Part shown: piece by piece, positions 54,494 to 64,000 of the stretch
Layout: every line of letters begins with the position of its first letter
How positions within the stretch are numbered: position 1 is the stretch's first letter
From: Prochlorococcus sp. AG-402-B05
GTDB lineage: Bacteria > Cyanobacteriota > Cyanobacteriia > PCC-6307 > Cyanobiaceae
Direction: 5' to 3'
Assembly (NCBI GenBank): GCA_003279635.1
Contig: QCHK01000001.1
Span: 102,335-166,334, forward strand
DNA: 64,000 nt
Notes under the pieces: model-generated
Database searches by the model: none
Told to the model about the DNA's origin: nothing
Seen by the model: the letters and a program-made list of their open reading frames with translations, nothing else
Position numbers and translations under genes: made by a program

Positions 54494-56239
54494 TTATTCA
54501 TTTAACCTTATCAAAGATTTATTTTTCATTTCATATATTTCATCACAGATATTTAAGGAATCTATATTATGAGAAACTATTATTAAAGTTATATTATCTT
54601 GTGATTTATTAATTTCATTAATAATCTGTGACTCGTTAAATTTATCTAGAGAGCTTGTTGCTTCATCTAATACTAAAATCTTTGGCCTTCTATAAAGTGC
54701 CCTTGCTATTCCTACCCTTTGTCTTTGTCCGCCACTGAACTTGCTTCCATTCTCTGTTACTTTAGTTAACGAACCATACTTTAATTCTTTAATCCATTTT
54801 TCTAATTGTGACGCCTTTATTGCATATTGCAGGTTTTCCTTATTAATTTTAGAGCCTTTTTCTGATATAGATATATTTTCTTCTATAGATTTATTAAATA
54901 AATAAATATTTTGTGGTACATGCCCAATCTTCGACCTCCAATTGTCATAACAAAGATTTTTTATTTCTAGTGAGTTGTCAAAGATGATTTTGCCTTTATC
55001 TGGTTCAAGTAATCCTAATATAATATCAAGTAATGTTGATTTTCCAGAACCACTTTTCCCAACAATTCCAATTTTATCACCTATATCTATCTTTAGATTA
55101 AGATCCTCTATAATATTGGGACCTTTATTACTATAAGAAAAACTTAAATTACTGATGTGAATAAGCTTATTAGGGTGATAATTTATATTTTTATTTTGAT
55201 TTAATACTTTATTTTTAATTGATGCGAATTTATTTATTATTTTTATATCTTCCTCGTATGATTTAATTGATGAAATTGTGCTATAGATATTTTGAAAAGC
55301 TGGCAATAATCTTTGACTGGCTATTGCTACCGTGCTTAATGAACCTAAAATTACTGTTGCTGGTATGTTTTTTGTAATGGATATGAGTATAGCTATAGAA
55401 AGTAATAAATAACCTACCCCTTCAATTACTATTCTTGGTGAATTTCTTAGAAAATTATTAACTATTCCGGCTTTTCTTAGTTTTAAATCATACTCTTTGT
55501 ATGAATTAACATAAAGTCTTTGCGAATTGTCTAGAATAATGTCCCTTTTTCCATTATATGCCTCTTGTAATGTTTTTAATACTTTATCGTAGCCTTTAGC
55601 CATTACTATACTATTTTTTTTGTAGATTGGAAATGAAATATTCACAATTAATATATAACAAACTGATATACAGCTAAAAACATATATTGCTAAATATGGT
55701 TGTGATTTTATTAGTGATATCGTTATAGATATTATTATTATTGCTGAAAGTATTAATTGTGATAACAACTCAAATGAAAGAATAGTATAATCTAAATGCT
55801 TCGTTAGAGCTGCTGTAAAATTACTTGATGAGGTTTGAATGTGATCTCTATAATTTTGATTCGTAAATTTACTAAAAGCTTTAACACCTAAATCATTTCC
55901 TGCAATAGCTGATAACTTACAACCATAATAAAGACATATTACACGAGCTAATGTTGCTATAATTATTATGAATAAGAATATAATAACAGAATTAATAATA
56001 TATAATTGATGATTATTTATATCTTCTATATTTGTTTCAATCTTAGAAAAACTATTTACTATTGGAACGATGGAACTTATTAATAATGCTTCCGATAAGC
56101 CTGATACTAATAAAGATATTAAAAGAACTAGGACTTCATATCTTTTTCCTATACCAGAGAGCTTAAGTGAATATATTATCTGTGATAGTGAACTAAAAAA
56201 GGTTTTTTCTCTTCCTTTTTTTATTTTTTTTAGTGCCAT
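54494..56239 (-). CDS. ABC exporter (glycan or lipid flippase, MsbA/PglK-like)
   Basis: 581 residues: an ABC transmembrane half (about 1-330, six hydrophobic spans) fused to an ATPase domain. Walker A is VGKSGSGKSTLL, Q-loop VPQNIYLF, signature FSGGQRQRVGIAR, Walker B ILVLDEATSSLD, H-loop VSHN. A homodimer in the inner membrane would flip a lipid-linked oligosaccharide, as PglK does. The start overlaps the stop of the next gene in the operon by one base. No separate Wzx flippase is visible in the window. Confidence 0.87.
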   Translation of the reverse strand: MALKKIKKGREKTFFSSLSQIIYSLKLSGIGKRYEVLVLLISLLVSGLSEALLISSIVPIVNSFSKIETNIEDINNHQLYIINSVIIFLFIIIIATLARVICLYYGCKLSAIAGNDLGVKAFSKFTNQNYRDHIQTSSSNFTAALTKHLDYTILSFELLSQLILSAIIIISITISLIKSQPYLAIYVFSCISVCYILIVNISFPIYKKNSIVMAKGYDKVLKTLQEAYNGKRDIILDNSQRLYVNSYKEYDLKLRKAGIVNNFLRNSPRIVIEGVGYLLLSIAILISITKNIPATVILGSLSTVAIASQRLLPAFQNIYSTISSIKSYEEDIKIINKFASIKNKVLNQNKNINYHPNKLIHISNLSFSYSNKGPNIIEDLNLKIDIGDKIGIVGKSGSGKSTLLDIILGLLEPDKGKIIFDNSLEIKNLCYDNWRSKIGHVPQNIYLFNKSIEENISISEKGSKINKENLQYAIKASQLEKWIKELKYGSLTKVTENGSKFSGGQRQRVGIARALYRRPKILVLDEATSSLDKFNESQIINEINKSQDNITLIIVSHNIDSLNICDEIYEMKNKSLIRLNE

Positions 56240-57210
56240 TAGTTTTGATTAAAATGGATTAATTTTTTTTTAGTTCTTCTTAAATGAAATAATATTTTCG
56301 GGCTTATTATTATTTGTAGCTTTTCTCTTATGCATATGCAATTCCAATATTTTATTATTATTAAAATTGCCTTTAGAGGATTTTTATATACTTTTGATTC
56401 TATTTGATTGTAAGCAATTATCTTATTACGAGTAAGCTTGATTTCATTATGGTAAATTCCTTTATTTTCCATTAATCTAATCCAACCGTTGAAATTACTT
56501 ATCCTATTTGGTATATCCTTATAGTATTTATTTATGTATTTATTAATATTATAATCTCTTAGCCAAGAGGAGGCAGAATCAGAGTGAATTCTATACTTAA
56601 ATGTAATTTCACTAGAATATAATATCCCACCATTTATTATTGATAAAAATACTAATTGATCATCCTCATTCTCTACCTCAGATGAAAGATTTGACAGTTC
56701 ATCAAGGATTGACTTTTTAAATGCTAAACCTACAGGAAATACGCCACCAAAACCAATCTTAATTGACGGTTTTATATCTTTAATTAGTCTTTTATCTTTA
56801 AATAATATTTTATCTGTAACGTCTCCTCTCTCTGAAATCACATAACCGCTTGTTGCAATCGCCGAGATTGTTTCATTGTCTAAAAATATTTTTTCTGAAA
56901 TACTAAGCCTATTTGGCAATGATATATCGTCACCAGCCATAGCAATAAAGATATCTCCTGTTATATATTTGAAGCCTTTTTTGAAGTTTTTAACTATTCC
57001 TATGTTTTTCTCTGAGCATAGGAATATCCATTTGGATTCGAGTTTATTATTTTTTATAAAATTTTTAATAATATTACAAGTACTATCAGTAGAAGCATCA
57101 TCTGAAATTATAACTTGGTCTGCCTTACGTTCTTGCTTTAAAATGCCATATAAAGATTCTAAAATATATTTTTCTTGGTTATAAGTTGTCAGTAATATAC
57201 TTATCTTCAT
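56239..57210 (-). CDS. Family 2 glycosyltransferase
   Basis: 323 residues. KISILLTTYNQEKYILESLY, VIISDDASTDSTCNII, CSEKNIGIVKNFKKGFKYI, AMAGDDISLPNRL (metal site) and EDDQLVFLSIINGG are canonical GT2 landmarks. It is coupled to the ABC transporter by a one-base overlap and lies 4 bases after the aminotransferase gene, so co-expression is certain. Confidence 0.84.
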   Translation of the reverse strand: MKISILLTTYNQEKYILESLYGILKQERKADQVIISDDASTDSTCNIIKNFIKNNKLESKWIFLCSEKNIGIVKNFKKGFKYITGDIFIAMAGDDISLPNRLSISEKIFLDNETISAIATSGYVISERGDVTDKILFKDKRLIKDIKPSIKIGFGGVFPVGLAFKKSILDELSNLSSEVENEDDQLVFLSIINGGILYSSEITFKYRIHSDSASSWLRDYNINKYINKYYKDIPNRISNFNGWIRLMENKGIYHNEIKLTRNKIIAYNQIESKVYKNPLKAILIIIKYWNCICIREKLQIIISPKILFHLRRTKKKLIHFNQN

Positions 57211-57214
57211 GTCT

Positions 57215-58306
57215 CTAAATATTAAAATTATTCAAAATATCAATTATATAACTAACCTCTCCTTTACTCAGGTGAGGTCCTATTGGTAAACTTAAAATTG
57301 TTTCTGCAACCTCTTCTGCTATTGGTAATGAAATATCCAAATTATATGCCTTTTGTTTATGTGGAGGAATTGGGTAATGTATTAGAGTGTTTATGCCATT
57401 TTTACCTAAGTAGGATTTAAGTCTTTCTCTTTTTTTAGTTCTTATTACAAATAAATGCCATACATGAGTACTATAGTTAGAAATCTTTGGAAGTATTATT
57501 TCACTATTGTCTATCTCGTTTAAATATCTTTTAGCGATTACTTCTCTGCGGCTATTCCATTCTTCTATATATTTTAATTTAACACTTAAAATTGATGCTT
57601 GAATAGAATCTAGTCTGCTATTTATACCTATTTCGTTGTGAATATATTTTTCTTCTGAACCATAGTTCCTCAAACATTTTATACGTTTTGCTATGTCTTC
57701 TTTATTTGTTGTTATTGCTCCTCCATCTCCAAAGCACCCTAAATTTTTACCAGGATAAAAACTCCATGCAACGATATCAGAGTGAGACCCAACCCTTTTG
57801 TTTTTATACTGTACTCCATGAGCTTGGGCGGCATCTTCTATTACATATAAACTATATTTTTTGGCTATTTTATTTATCTCATCTAAGTCAGCAGATTGCC
57901 CATAAAGGTGAACAACTACAATGGCCTTAGTCTTTTCTGTTATTTCTTTTTCTATTTCTTTATAGTTTATATTATATGTATCAAGATCAATCTCTACAGG
58001 AATTGGAATAGCACCGCATAGACTTACTGCTATCCATGTAGCTATAAAAGTATGGCTCGGTACAATAATTTCATCTCCAGGTTTTACACCTAAACCTTTT
58101 ATGCTTAGTTGAAGTGCATCTAGACCACTACCAAGACTGACTGTATAATTACTTCCTGTGAAATTGGCAAATTCTTTTTCAAATTTTTCTACAGATCTAC
58201 CAAGAATAAATGAATCTTGGTCTATGGTTTCTTGAATAGTATTATTTAATTCTCTCTTTATTTCTTTATAGGCACTATTTAGATTTAAAAACTTTATTTC
58301 TTTCAT
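57215..58306 (-). CDS. DegT/DnrJ/EryC1 sugar aminotransferase, FdtB-like
   Basis: 363 residues of the PLP-dependent NDP-sugar aminotransferase family: [67 protein letters not shown] and the PLP Lys in [16 protein letters not shown]. The pattern fits enzymes that aminate C3 of dTDP-3-keto-6-deoxyhexoses. With RmlA, RmlB and the FdtA-like isomerase it suggests dTDP-Fuc3N or Qui3N synthesis. No acetyltransferase (FdtC) is recognisable nearby. Confidence 0.85.
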   Translation of the reverse strand: MKEIKFLNLNSAYKEIKRELNNTIQETIDQDSFILGRSVEKFEKEFANFTGSNYTVSLGSGLDALQLSIKGLGVKPGDEIIVPSHTFIATWIAVSLCGAIPIPVEIDLDTYNINYKEIEKEITEKTKAIVVVHLYGQSADLDEINKIAKKYSLYVIEDAAQAHGVQYKNKRVGSHSDIVAWSFYPGKNLGCFGDGGAITTNKEDIAKRIKCLRNYGSEEKYIHNEIGINSRLDSIQASILSVKLKYIEEWNSRREVIAKRYLNEIDNSEIILPKISNYSTHVWHLFVIRTKKRERLKSYLGKNGINTLIHYPIPPHKQKAYNLDISLPIAEEVAETILSLPIGPHLSKGEVSYIIDILNNFNI

Positions 58307-58324
58307 GATTTTCCAGGTAGGAAT

Positions 58325-59455
58325 TTAAAAATCAACCCAACTTCTTGTGTGTGATGCAAGTGCGATTTTTTCAAACATTTCAAGACCTTCAATTGATTCT
58401 TCAATTCCAAAACATTCTTCATTTAGCTCTTTGTCATTTGATTTTGTTTTGTTTGTAAGTGCTTGTGAAATATCATTATAGTAATTAGCAAATGCTTCAA
58501 TGAAACCTGATGGATGTCCTGGCTTAAATCTTTGATATCTACTTTTATTTGCAATATTTAAATTAGGACTTCCTCTATCAATGGTATGTATATTTCCAAA
58601 AATATCTCCCAATCTAAGTTTTTCTGGATCTTCTTGTACCCATTCTGCTGAACCTTTTGTTCCAAATAATCTTATGCGTAAACCATTCCTGATACCTAAT
58701 GCTGTTTTCCCAAACCACATTGAGACGCTAAGATTGTTAGTGTAGTTAAATATACAATTAACGTTATCTATTATATTTTTGAAATTTCCATAATTGCTGC
58801 TTAAGGCAGCCACGTTTATTGGCTTTTGGACAGATAGATATTTAACTAACATATGCAGATGAACCCCTAAATCTAGTGAAACTGTTGGTATTAGACCATC
58901 ATGAAGTCTCCATTCTTGAGGTTTAATTGGAGAAGAATCTGTTTTAACTCTTTCAAAACCTTCTTGAGGCATCTCTGCAAAGATTTGTTGTAGGTGGCCT
59001 AACTTTCCTAATTCGATTATGTTTTTTAGTTCTCTTACCATCGGATATCCTTGATAATTATAAATTACTTTTAAAAATCCTGTTTTCTTTTTAAGTATAT
59101 TTTTGATTTCTATAGCTTCTTTTACATTACATGATAATGCTTTTTCACAAACAACATTATAGCCATATGATAATGCATCAATAACATGATTTTTGTGATG
59201 ATTTGTTGGAGTAAGTATTACTATTAAGTCTAAGTTGTCAATTTCTAATTCAAGTAATTGTATATGATTAGAGTAAACTCTTGATGGCTTAACTTGATAA
59301 GCTGTTGCAGTGGCTTCATTTTCAACTTTCTCAAGACTAAAACAACCAGCTTCTAAACTGAATTGACCATCTAATTCTATGGCTATTTTATGTGTTCTTC
59401 CGACGGCTGAATTTATTGAACCTCCTATAAACCCAACTCTATATGGCTTTATCAT
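58325..59455 (-). CDS. Gfo/Idh/MocA-family oxidoreductase
   Basis: 376 residues. The N-terminal NAD(P) domain opens with YRVGFIGGSINSAVGRTHKI, followed by LDLIVILTPTNHHKNHVIDA and VVCEKALSCN (the conserved Glu-Lys). The C-terminal alpha/beta domain includes EWRLHDGLIPTVSLDLGVHL with the likely catalytic His/Asp. It probably oxidises or reduces a nucleotide sugar. It overlaps the ATP-grasp gene by 17 bases, so the two act together. Confidence 0.8.
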   Translation of the reverse strand: MIKPYRVGFIGGSINSAVGRTHKIAIELDGQFSLEAGCFSLEKVENEATATAYQVKPSRVYSNHIQLLELEIDNLDLIVILTPTNHHKNHVIDALSYGYNVVCEKALSCNVKEAIEIKNILKKKTGFLKVIYNYQGYPMVRELKNIIELGKLGHLQQIFAEMPQEGFERVKTDSSPIKPQEWRLHDGLIPTVSLDLGVHLHMLVKYLSVQKPINVAALSSNYGNFKNIIDNVNCIFNYTNNLSVSMWFGKTALGIRNGLRIRLFGTKGSAEWVQEDPEKLRLGDIFGNIHTIDRGSPNLNIANKSRYQRFKPGHPSGFIEAFANYYNDISQALTNKTKSNDKELNEECFGIEESIEGLEMFEKIALASHTRSWVDF

Positions 59456-60626
59456 ACTCTCTCAATCCATAGCTATTTATAGTTATTAAATCTGAGAGCA
59501 TAGAGGTTTTTTCTTTTAAAGTTTTAATATCTTTAAATTCTATAAAGAGTATTGACATTTTGTCAATAGGAGCTTTTTTTAAAATATTTCCAGAATTCTT
59601 TAGTTGCACAACATTTAAAGACTCCATGTCTAGTTTTAGGCTAAACGATAAAGTAGATAATTCTTCTTTTGTTGATATTGTATGTCTAGCTATTGGTTTG
59701 TATAGGTTAGATAAGTTATTTGAGCATACTTTTTCATTTAGAAAGGCTTTTATATAATTATCCCAGTAATTATCACTTGATGAAGAGAGAATTAATGATC
59801 CATAGAGATCACCAGGAGCACGTCTCATTGTTTCTATTATCCAGAAATTATTATTATTAACTATTATTTGTGTATGTAATAATCCATCTTCTAAATTTAA
59901 ATCTTTAATTATAAAAGTAATTGATTTTCTTATTTTATTTTTAATATTTTCTAACAGTATTGATGGATGATTTGAACAATCTACTTGGTATGGATAAACT
60001 GTACAAAACTCATCTACGAAATAATCAAAGCAAATTTCATTATTTTTAATAAAAGCAGAGTGACTATGAAGACTTCCTTCTAAAAACTCTTCAATAACAC
60101 AATCTTTTTTTGCAGAAAAAGATATTGCTTTTTTCATTGCCTTATTTAGTTGATTTGAATGTTTTACAAATTCAATTCCTTTGCCACTAAAGCTGTCTAC
60201 TGGTTTTGCTATACATGGGAAAGGGTGTTTTTTTTCTATATATTCTTCTGCAGATTTTGTATAGGCAGGGCTTGGGAGATCTTTATTTCTTAAGTAATCA
60301 CGAAATTTACTTTTATTGTGAAGCTTTTGAGTTATTTTATCATCATCAAAACCAAAAAATCTCTTTAATTTTGATTGTACCCATGAGCAAGAATTGTAGG
60401 CTGTATCATTACATGATGGTATTAGATAGTCAAAATTTTCTTCCTTAACAAGATCTAAAAGATCACCTTTAATTGAATAATCGATATAATAGGAATTGTT
60501 AGAATATTTATGACATGGGTCGTCTCGATAGGAACCACAAACACTTACATTGAGCGATCTATTTTTAAGTTCCTTTAATAAAGGCATAGCGCTAAAGCTA
60601 GAACCAACAAGTAAAGCTTTTTTCAT
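59439..60626 (-). CDS. ATP-grasp ligase of unknown substrate
   Basis: About 395 residues from the ATG at 60626 (MKKALLVGSSFSAMPL); an ATG at 60638 is also in frame. A Rossmann-like pre-ATP-grasp domain is followed by FPCIAKPVDSFSGKGIEFV (ATP-binding Lys and Gly-loop), CVIEEFLEGSLHSHSAFI and FWIIETMRRAPGD (metal-binding Glu-Thr-x-Arg). Such enzymes form amide or ester bonds through acyl-phosphates. Inside a polysaccharide operon it may attach an amino acid or similar acyl group to a sugar. It is coupled to the oxidoreductase. Confidence 0.72.
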   Translation of the reverse strand: MKKALLVGSSFSAMPLLKELKNRSLNVSVCGSYRDDPCHKYSNNSYYIDYSIKGDLLDLVKEENFDYLIPSCNDTAYNSCSWVQSKLKRFFGFDDDKITQKLHNKSKFRDYLRNKDLPSPAYTKSAEEYIEKKHPFPCIAKPVDSFSGKGIEFVKHSNQLNKAMKKAISFSAKKDCVIEEFLEGSLHSHSAFIKNNEICFDYFVDEFCTVYPYQVDCSNHPSILLENIKNKIRKSITFIIKDLNLEDGLLHTQIIVNNNNFWIIETMRRAPGDLYGSLILSSSSDNYWDNYIKAFLNEKVCSNNLSNLYKPIARHTISTKEELSTLSFSLKLDMESLNVVQLKNSGNILKKAPIDKMSILFIEFKDIKTLKEKTSMLSDLITINSYGLREYDKAI

Positions 60627-60761
60627 CTTTATAATCAATTAGTAATTCATATTGAAATATTATAGATTTAAATGTCTAATATTCAAGATTAATTATATCA
60701 GTTGACAAAACTTATAATATTGATTTTAAATTCATTCTTTAATACGCAATCTTTCTCATTT

Positions 60762-61829
60762 TTATTTACTATTGTCAAGAATGTTCGTACACCATTCCTG
60801 ATTTTTCGAATACCAATCAACTGTGTATTTAATACCTTTTTCAAATTCAAACTGTGGTCTCCATTTTAATTCTTGATATATTTTAGATGGATCAATTGCA
60901 TATCTCTTATCATGGCCCGGACGATCTTTTACTTGTTTAATTAATCTTGAATGAGGTGAATTATTAGGAAATTTTTGATCCATGATCTCACATATAGTAG
61001 TTACAACTTCTATATTGGTCCTTTCATTTCTGCTGCCTATACAATAACTATTACCTATCAACCCTCTTGAAGCAGTCAAAATAAGAGCTTCTGCATGATC
61101 ATCTACAAAAAGCCAGTCCCTGATATTTAGTCCATCACCATATAGAGGTATATTTTGCATTTTTAAAGCTTTTAATATTACAACTGGTATTAGCTTCTCA
61201 GGAAACTGCCATGGACCGTAATTATTGCTGCAATTTGATATGACTATAGGAAGACCATAAGTGTGATACCAAGCATTAACTAGATGATCACTTGATGCTT
61301 TAGAGGCAGAGTATGGACTTCTGGGATCATATGCAGTGGTCTCTTTAAAAAAACCTTTGATACCTAATGAGCCAAATACTTCATCTGTACTTATGTGATG
61401 AAATCTAAAAAATTCTTTTCTTTCTGGTATCATTTTCTCCCAATGATTTCGAGCAGCTTCTAACAAATTAAAGGTACCTATAATATTACTTTTAATAAAA
61501 CCAGAAGGATTCTCTATTGATCTGTCTACATGACTTTCTGCTGCAAGATGCATTATTAAATCAGGGTCTATAAACTTAATAGCTTCATTTACTTTATCTT
61601 TTTCATTAAGATCAATATTAATTAAGTGATGTTTTTTTTTGCTTTTATCTCCTAGTTCATTTATTGTTTCTTCTATACCTTTTAAGTTACTTGCGTAACC
61701 CATTTTGTCTAAGTTATATATTTCTACAGAGGTCTCTTTCAGGAATTTTCGAATAACTGAACCACCTATAAATCCAGCTCCTCCTGTAATTAGAATTTTT
61801 TTTATTCTATTTGGAAAATCTATTTTCAT
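60762..61829 (-). CDS. rfbB: dTDP-glucose 4,6-dehydratase
   Basis: 355 residues, also called RmlB. The NAD loop is ILITGGAGFIGGSVIRKF; HLAAESHVDRSIENP, the catalytic STDEVFGSLG (Thr-Asp-Glu), YSASKASSDHLV (Tyr-x3-Lys) and DRPGHDKRYAID are diagnostic. It makes dTDP-4-keto-6-deoxyglucose, the substrate of the FdtA-like isomerase and of the rhamnose branch. It lies 70 bases after rfbA. Confidence 0.95.
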   Translation of the reverse strand: MKIDFPNRIKKILITGGAGFIGGSVIRKFLKETSVEIYNLDKMGYASNLKGIEETINELGDKSKKKHHLINIDLNEKDKVNEAIKFIDPDLIMHLAAESHVDRSIENPSGFIKSNIIGTFNLLEAARNHWEKMIPERKEFFRFHHISTDEVFGSLGIKGFFKETTAYDPRSPYSASKASSDHLVNAWYHTYGLPIVISNCSNNYGPWQFPEKLIPVVILKALKMQNIPLYGDGLNIRDWLFVDDHAEALILTASRGLIGNSYCIGSRNERTNIEVVTTICEIMDQKFPNNSPHSRLIKQVKDRPGHDKRYAIDPSKIYQELKWRPQFEFEKGIKYTVDWYSKNQEWCTNILDNSK

Positions 61830-61899
61830 ATTTTTAACTCTTTATCTTATTTGTTTTGAGTTGATGTAAAGAGTAATACTATTATAGTTCAATTACATC

Positions 61900-62781
61900 T
61901 TATTTAGTATTTAGTAAATTCATAAGATACTTACCAAAACCACTTTTGATTAAAGGTTTAGCAATCTTTTTTAATTGGATATCATTAATCCAACCTAACC
62001 TCCAAGCTATTTCTTCAGGGCAGCCTATCTTTAGACCTTGTCTTTTTTGGAGTGCTGCTACATAAATCCCAGCCTCTTGCAATGTATCAAATGTTCCTGT
62101 ATCTAGCCAAGCCATTCCTCTTCCAAAAATCTCTACATTAAGTTTACCCTCTTTTAAATATGCAAGATTTATGTCAGTAATCTCCAATTCACCTCTTGAG
62201 GAAGGTCTCAACTTTTTTGCTTTTTCAATAACACTATTATCGTAGAAATAAATTCCAGTAATGGCATATTTACTTCTGGGATCTTTTGGCTTTTCAATAA
62301 GTGATATTGCCTTCCCTTCTTCATCAAACTCAACCACGCCATATCTTTCTGGATCATCAACCGGGTAAGCAAAGATAGTTCCTCCCTCTTTTCTTTTGCT
62401 AGCCTTATCTAGTTGAGTTGTTAAATCCGTTCCATGAAAAAGATTATCCCCAAGTATTAAAGCGACATTAGAGTTCTCTATAAAATCTTCGCCAATTAAA
62501 AATGCTTGAGCTAATCCATCAGGTTTAGATTGAATGGCATATTGAATGCTGATTCCATATTGATCTCCGTCTCCAATCAATTTTTTAAAATTACTTAGAT
62601 CTCTTTCTGTTGTGATTATGAGGATGTCTCTAATTCCACTAAGCATCAACGTACTTAATGAATAATGAATCATAGGTTTGTCGTATACAGGCATAAGCTG
62701 TTTGCTTACACTTGAAGTAAGAGGATACAGTCTTGTCCCAGTTCCCCCTGCAAGTATAATACCCTTTCTATTTTTACTCAT
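61900..62781 (-). CDS. rfbA: Glucose-1-phosphate thymidylyltransferase
   Basis: About 293 residues from the ATG at 62781 ([10 protein letters not shown]); an upstream ATG at 62799 is in frame. RmlA activates glucose-1-P to dTDP-glucose. [51 protein letters not shown] and GMAWLDTGT are its motifs. Neither RmlC nor RmlD is in the window, so either they are elsewhere or the pathway here leads to the amino sugar instead of rhamnose. Confidence 0.95.
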   Translation of the reverse strand: MSKNRKGIILAGGTGTRLYPLTSSVSKQLMPVYDKPMIHYSLSTLMLSGIRDILIITTERDLSNFKKLIGDGDQYGISIQYAIQSKPDGLAQAFLIGEDFIENSNVALILGDNLFHGTDLTTQLDKASKRKEGGTIFAYPVDDPERYGVVEFDEEGKAISLIEKPKDPRSKYAITGIYFYDNSVIEKAKKLRPSSRGELEITDINLAYLKEGKLNVEIFGRGMAWLDTGTFDTLQEAGIYVAALQKRQGLKIGCPEEIAWRLGWINDIQLKKIAKPLIKSGFGKYLMNLLNTK

Positions 62782-62880
62782 AAGGGATTTAAAGATCAAC
62801 CTAATTTAATTGATTACCCATAAGGGAAATCAATAAATTATTAATTTTTTATATTAAAATAGTTTTGATTTCTTAATCAA

Positions 62881-63927
62881 TTAGCTAATTAATATTGCTA
62901 TCAGACAAAATAAAAAAGTAAATAGATATATTAATTCTACTGTGTTTTTAGTATTGAAGCCAGCGCGAAGCATTTGATGATGAATATGACTCCTGTCAGG
63001 ATAGAAAGGTAGCTGACCATTATATAATCTTGAACTTATTACATAAATCATATCAAATATTGGTATAAATAATAATAATAATAGTAAATCTGGTCTCAAT
63101 ATATTTATATTTTCTAAATTCGAAAAAGTATTACTATTACAAGTTAATAGTGATGAGATTGATATAGTAGAACCAATAAAATAGGAGCCACTATCTCCCA
63201 TTATTATTCTTGCTGGGTTATAATTAAAACGTAAAAAACCTAGGCAAGAACCAATAAGAGCTGTTATTAGAAAAATACAAGATGTTTGATTTAGTTTTAG
63301 ACCCACAACAATTATACCTAATGAGGAAATTGCTACGCTACCTGCTGCTAATCCATCTAACCCATCAATCCAATTTATTGCATTTGTGATACCAGATATC
63401 CAAAGCAAGGTAATTATCCAGCTAACTACATTTGGAAGCTCGATATAACTACTCCAAATATTTGTCCATGATAAGTCTATTAAATCTATTCTAATTCCAT
63501 TCCCCCATAAATATGATGATATTAATAATTGCAAAATCAATCGAAGGAAAGGTGAGAGAGAAAATATATCATCAAATAAACCTATGAGAAAAAATGCAAC
63601 TGAGGCCAAGAATATATGTATAATAATTCCAGCAAACTCAAGGCTTAATCCACTAAAAGCACCAAAAAGATAAATTGATAATAATGAGATTGCATAGCCT
63701 ATTATTATTGCTACTCCACCAAGTCGAACAATTTCTTTTTTATGTTGTTTCCGCTTGTTCGGCTGATCAACAATGTTATATCTCAGAGCTATTGAGCGTA
63801 CATAAGGTATTAGAAAGCCTGTTGCAAGAGCAGCAATGCATACACTCGAAATATACAAAAGAATTGAATTCTGAAAAAAACTATCATTCACAAGAAATAA
63901 TTTTTTATGTATTTCCTTATAATACAT
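62881..63927 (-). CDS. WecA/TagO-like undecaprenyl-phosphate sugar-1-P transferase
   Basis: 348 residues, polytopic (about ten hydrophobic spans), in the PNPT family with MraY and WecA. Conserved cytoplasmic motifs: VDQPNKRKQHKKEIVRLGG, FLIGLFDDIFSLSP (Asp-Asp for Mg), NAINWIDGLDGLAAG, IMGDSGSYFIG and PDRSHIHHQML (HIHH, WecA-type). It starts lipid-linked glycan synthesis by moving a HexNAc-1-P to undecaprenyl phosphate. It is therefore the probable initiating enzyme of the glycan made by this island. Confidence 0.9.
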   Translation of the reverse strand: MYYKEIHKKLFLVNDSFFQNSILLYISSVCIAALATGFLIPYVRSIALRYNIVDQPNKRKQHKKEIVRLGGVAIIIGYAISLLSIYLFGAFSGLSLEFAGIIIHIFLASVAFFLIGLFDDIFSLSPFLRLILQLLISSYLWGNGIRIDLIDLSWTNIWSSYIELPNVVSWIITLLWISGITNAINWIDGLDGLAAGSVAISSLGIIVVGLKLNQTSCIFLITALIGSCLGFLRFNYNPARIIMGDSGSYFIGSTISISSLLTCNSNTFSNLENINILRPDLLLLLLFIPIFDMIYVISSRLYNGQLPFYPDRSHIHHQMLRAGFNTKNTVELIYLFTFLFCLIAILIS

Positions 63928-64000
63928 TTATCAGACCTGTTTTTGGAGGTTTTTCCAAGTTTTCTCAGTCTTTAAATATGTTTCAAATGATACTAAAATA

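Noticed and set aside
1..64000. CRISPR array, rRNA operon, transposase-type insertion sequence
   Set aside because: None found by reading: no regularly spaced short direct repeats, no rRNA-like stretches, and no DDE transposase motifs. The only recombinases are of the tyrosine type.

Overview
The window is AT-rich bacterial DNA from a marine picocyanobacterium. Gene content and neighbour order (thiS-thiE, ribF, a DUF3611 protein, surE, pheS, nadK, cobL, ribD, ftsH, argF, lexA, with several small cyanobacterial DUF proteins), tight packing, frequent GTG/TTG starts and the kind of mobile elements present point to Prochlorococcus, probably a low-light clade similar to the NATL strains. The strain-level assignment is inference; no database was searched.

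Region 1 (1-13080) is conserved core: thiamin (thiS, thiE), flavin (ribF, ribD), NAD (nadK), cobalamin (cobL) and arginine (argF) biosynthesis, phenylalanyl-tRNA synthetase alpha (pheS), SurE, the membrane protease FtsH, and the SOS repressor LexA preceded by a long palindrome that looks like its own operator.

Region 2 (about 13.1-34 kb) is a recombination hot spot built on one tRNA-Ala(GGC) gene at 30827-30899. Two tycheposon-like elements lie in tandem to its left. Element B (18579-30870) looks intact. Its ends are two copies of the 5' half of the tRNA, a tyrosine recombinase sits beside the working tRNA copy, and paired GGCGCA repeats with a 12-bp period lie at both ends. It carries a short HTH/terminase-small-like module, a GIY-YIG/coiled-coil/phosphoribosyltransferase protein fused by TAATG coupling to a DprA-like protein, a TPR protein, a prim-pol plus VapE-type replication pair with a probable excisionase, and a two-gene unit starting with an HNH-like membrane protein. 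Element A (about 13.97-18.6 kb) is an older relative: its integrase has exactly two in-frame stops and its left-end module is decayed. To the right of the tRNA are a YdcF-family gene, a second copy of the tRNA 3' half and a badly decayed third integrase on the opposite strand. Weaker tRNA and ydcF remnants recur at 40-41.5 kb, so the surface-polysaccharide genes between seem to lie inside layers of old insertions.

Region 3 (34-44 kb, 50-64 kb) is a surface polysaccharide island: Wza/Wzc-type export and tyrosine kinase with a dual-specificity phosphatase, galE, rmlA, rmlB, an FdtA-like isomerase plus a DegT aminotransferase (together a plausible dTDP-3-amino-3,6-dideoxyhexose route), six glycosyltransferases, an ABC flippase, an ATP-grasp enzyme, a Gfo/Idh dehydrogenase, a radical SAM protein, a ROK protein and a WecA-like initiating transferase.

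Inside this island (45-49.8 kb) is a compact nucleoside by-product salvage set: mtnP, apt, mtnA and a class II aldolase fused to a short-chain dehydrogenase. It looks like a 'DHAP shunt' for 5'-methylthioadenosine and/or 5'-deoxyadenosine. The two strongest candidates for new biology are this fused shunt and the DprA/PRTase pair carried by element B.
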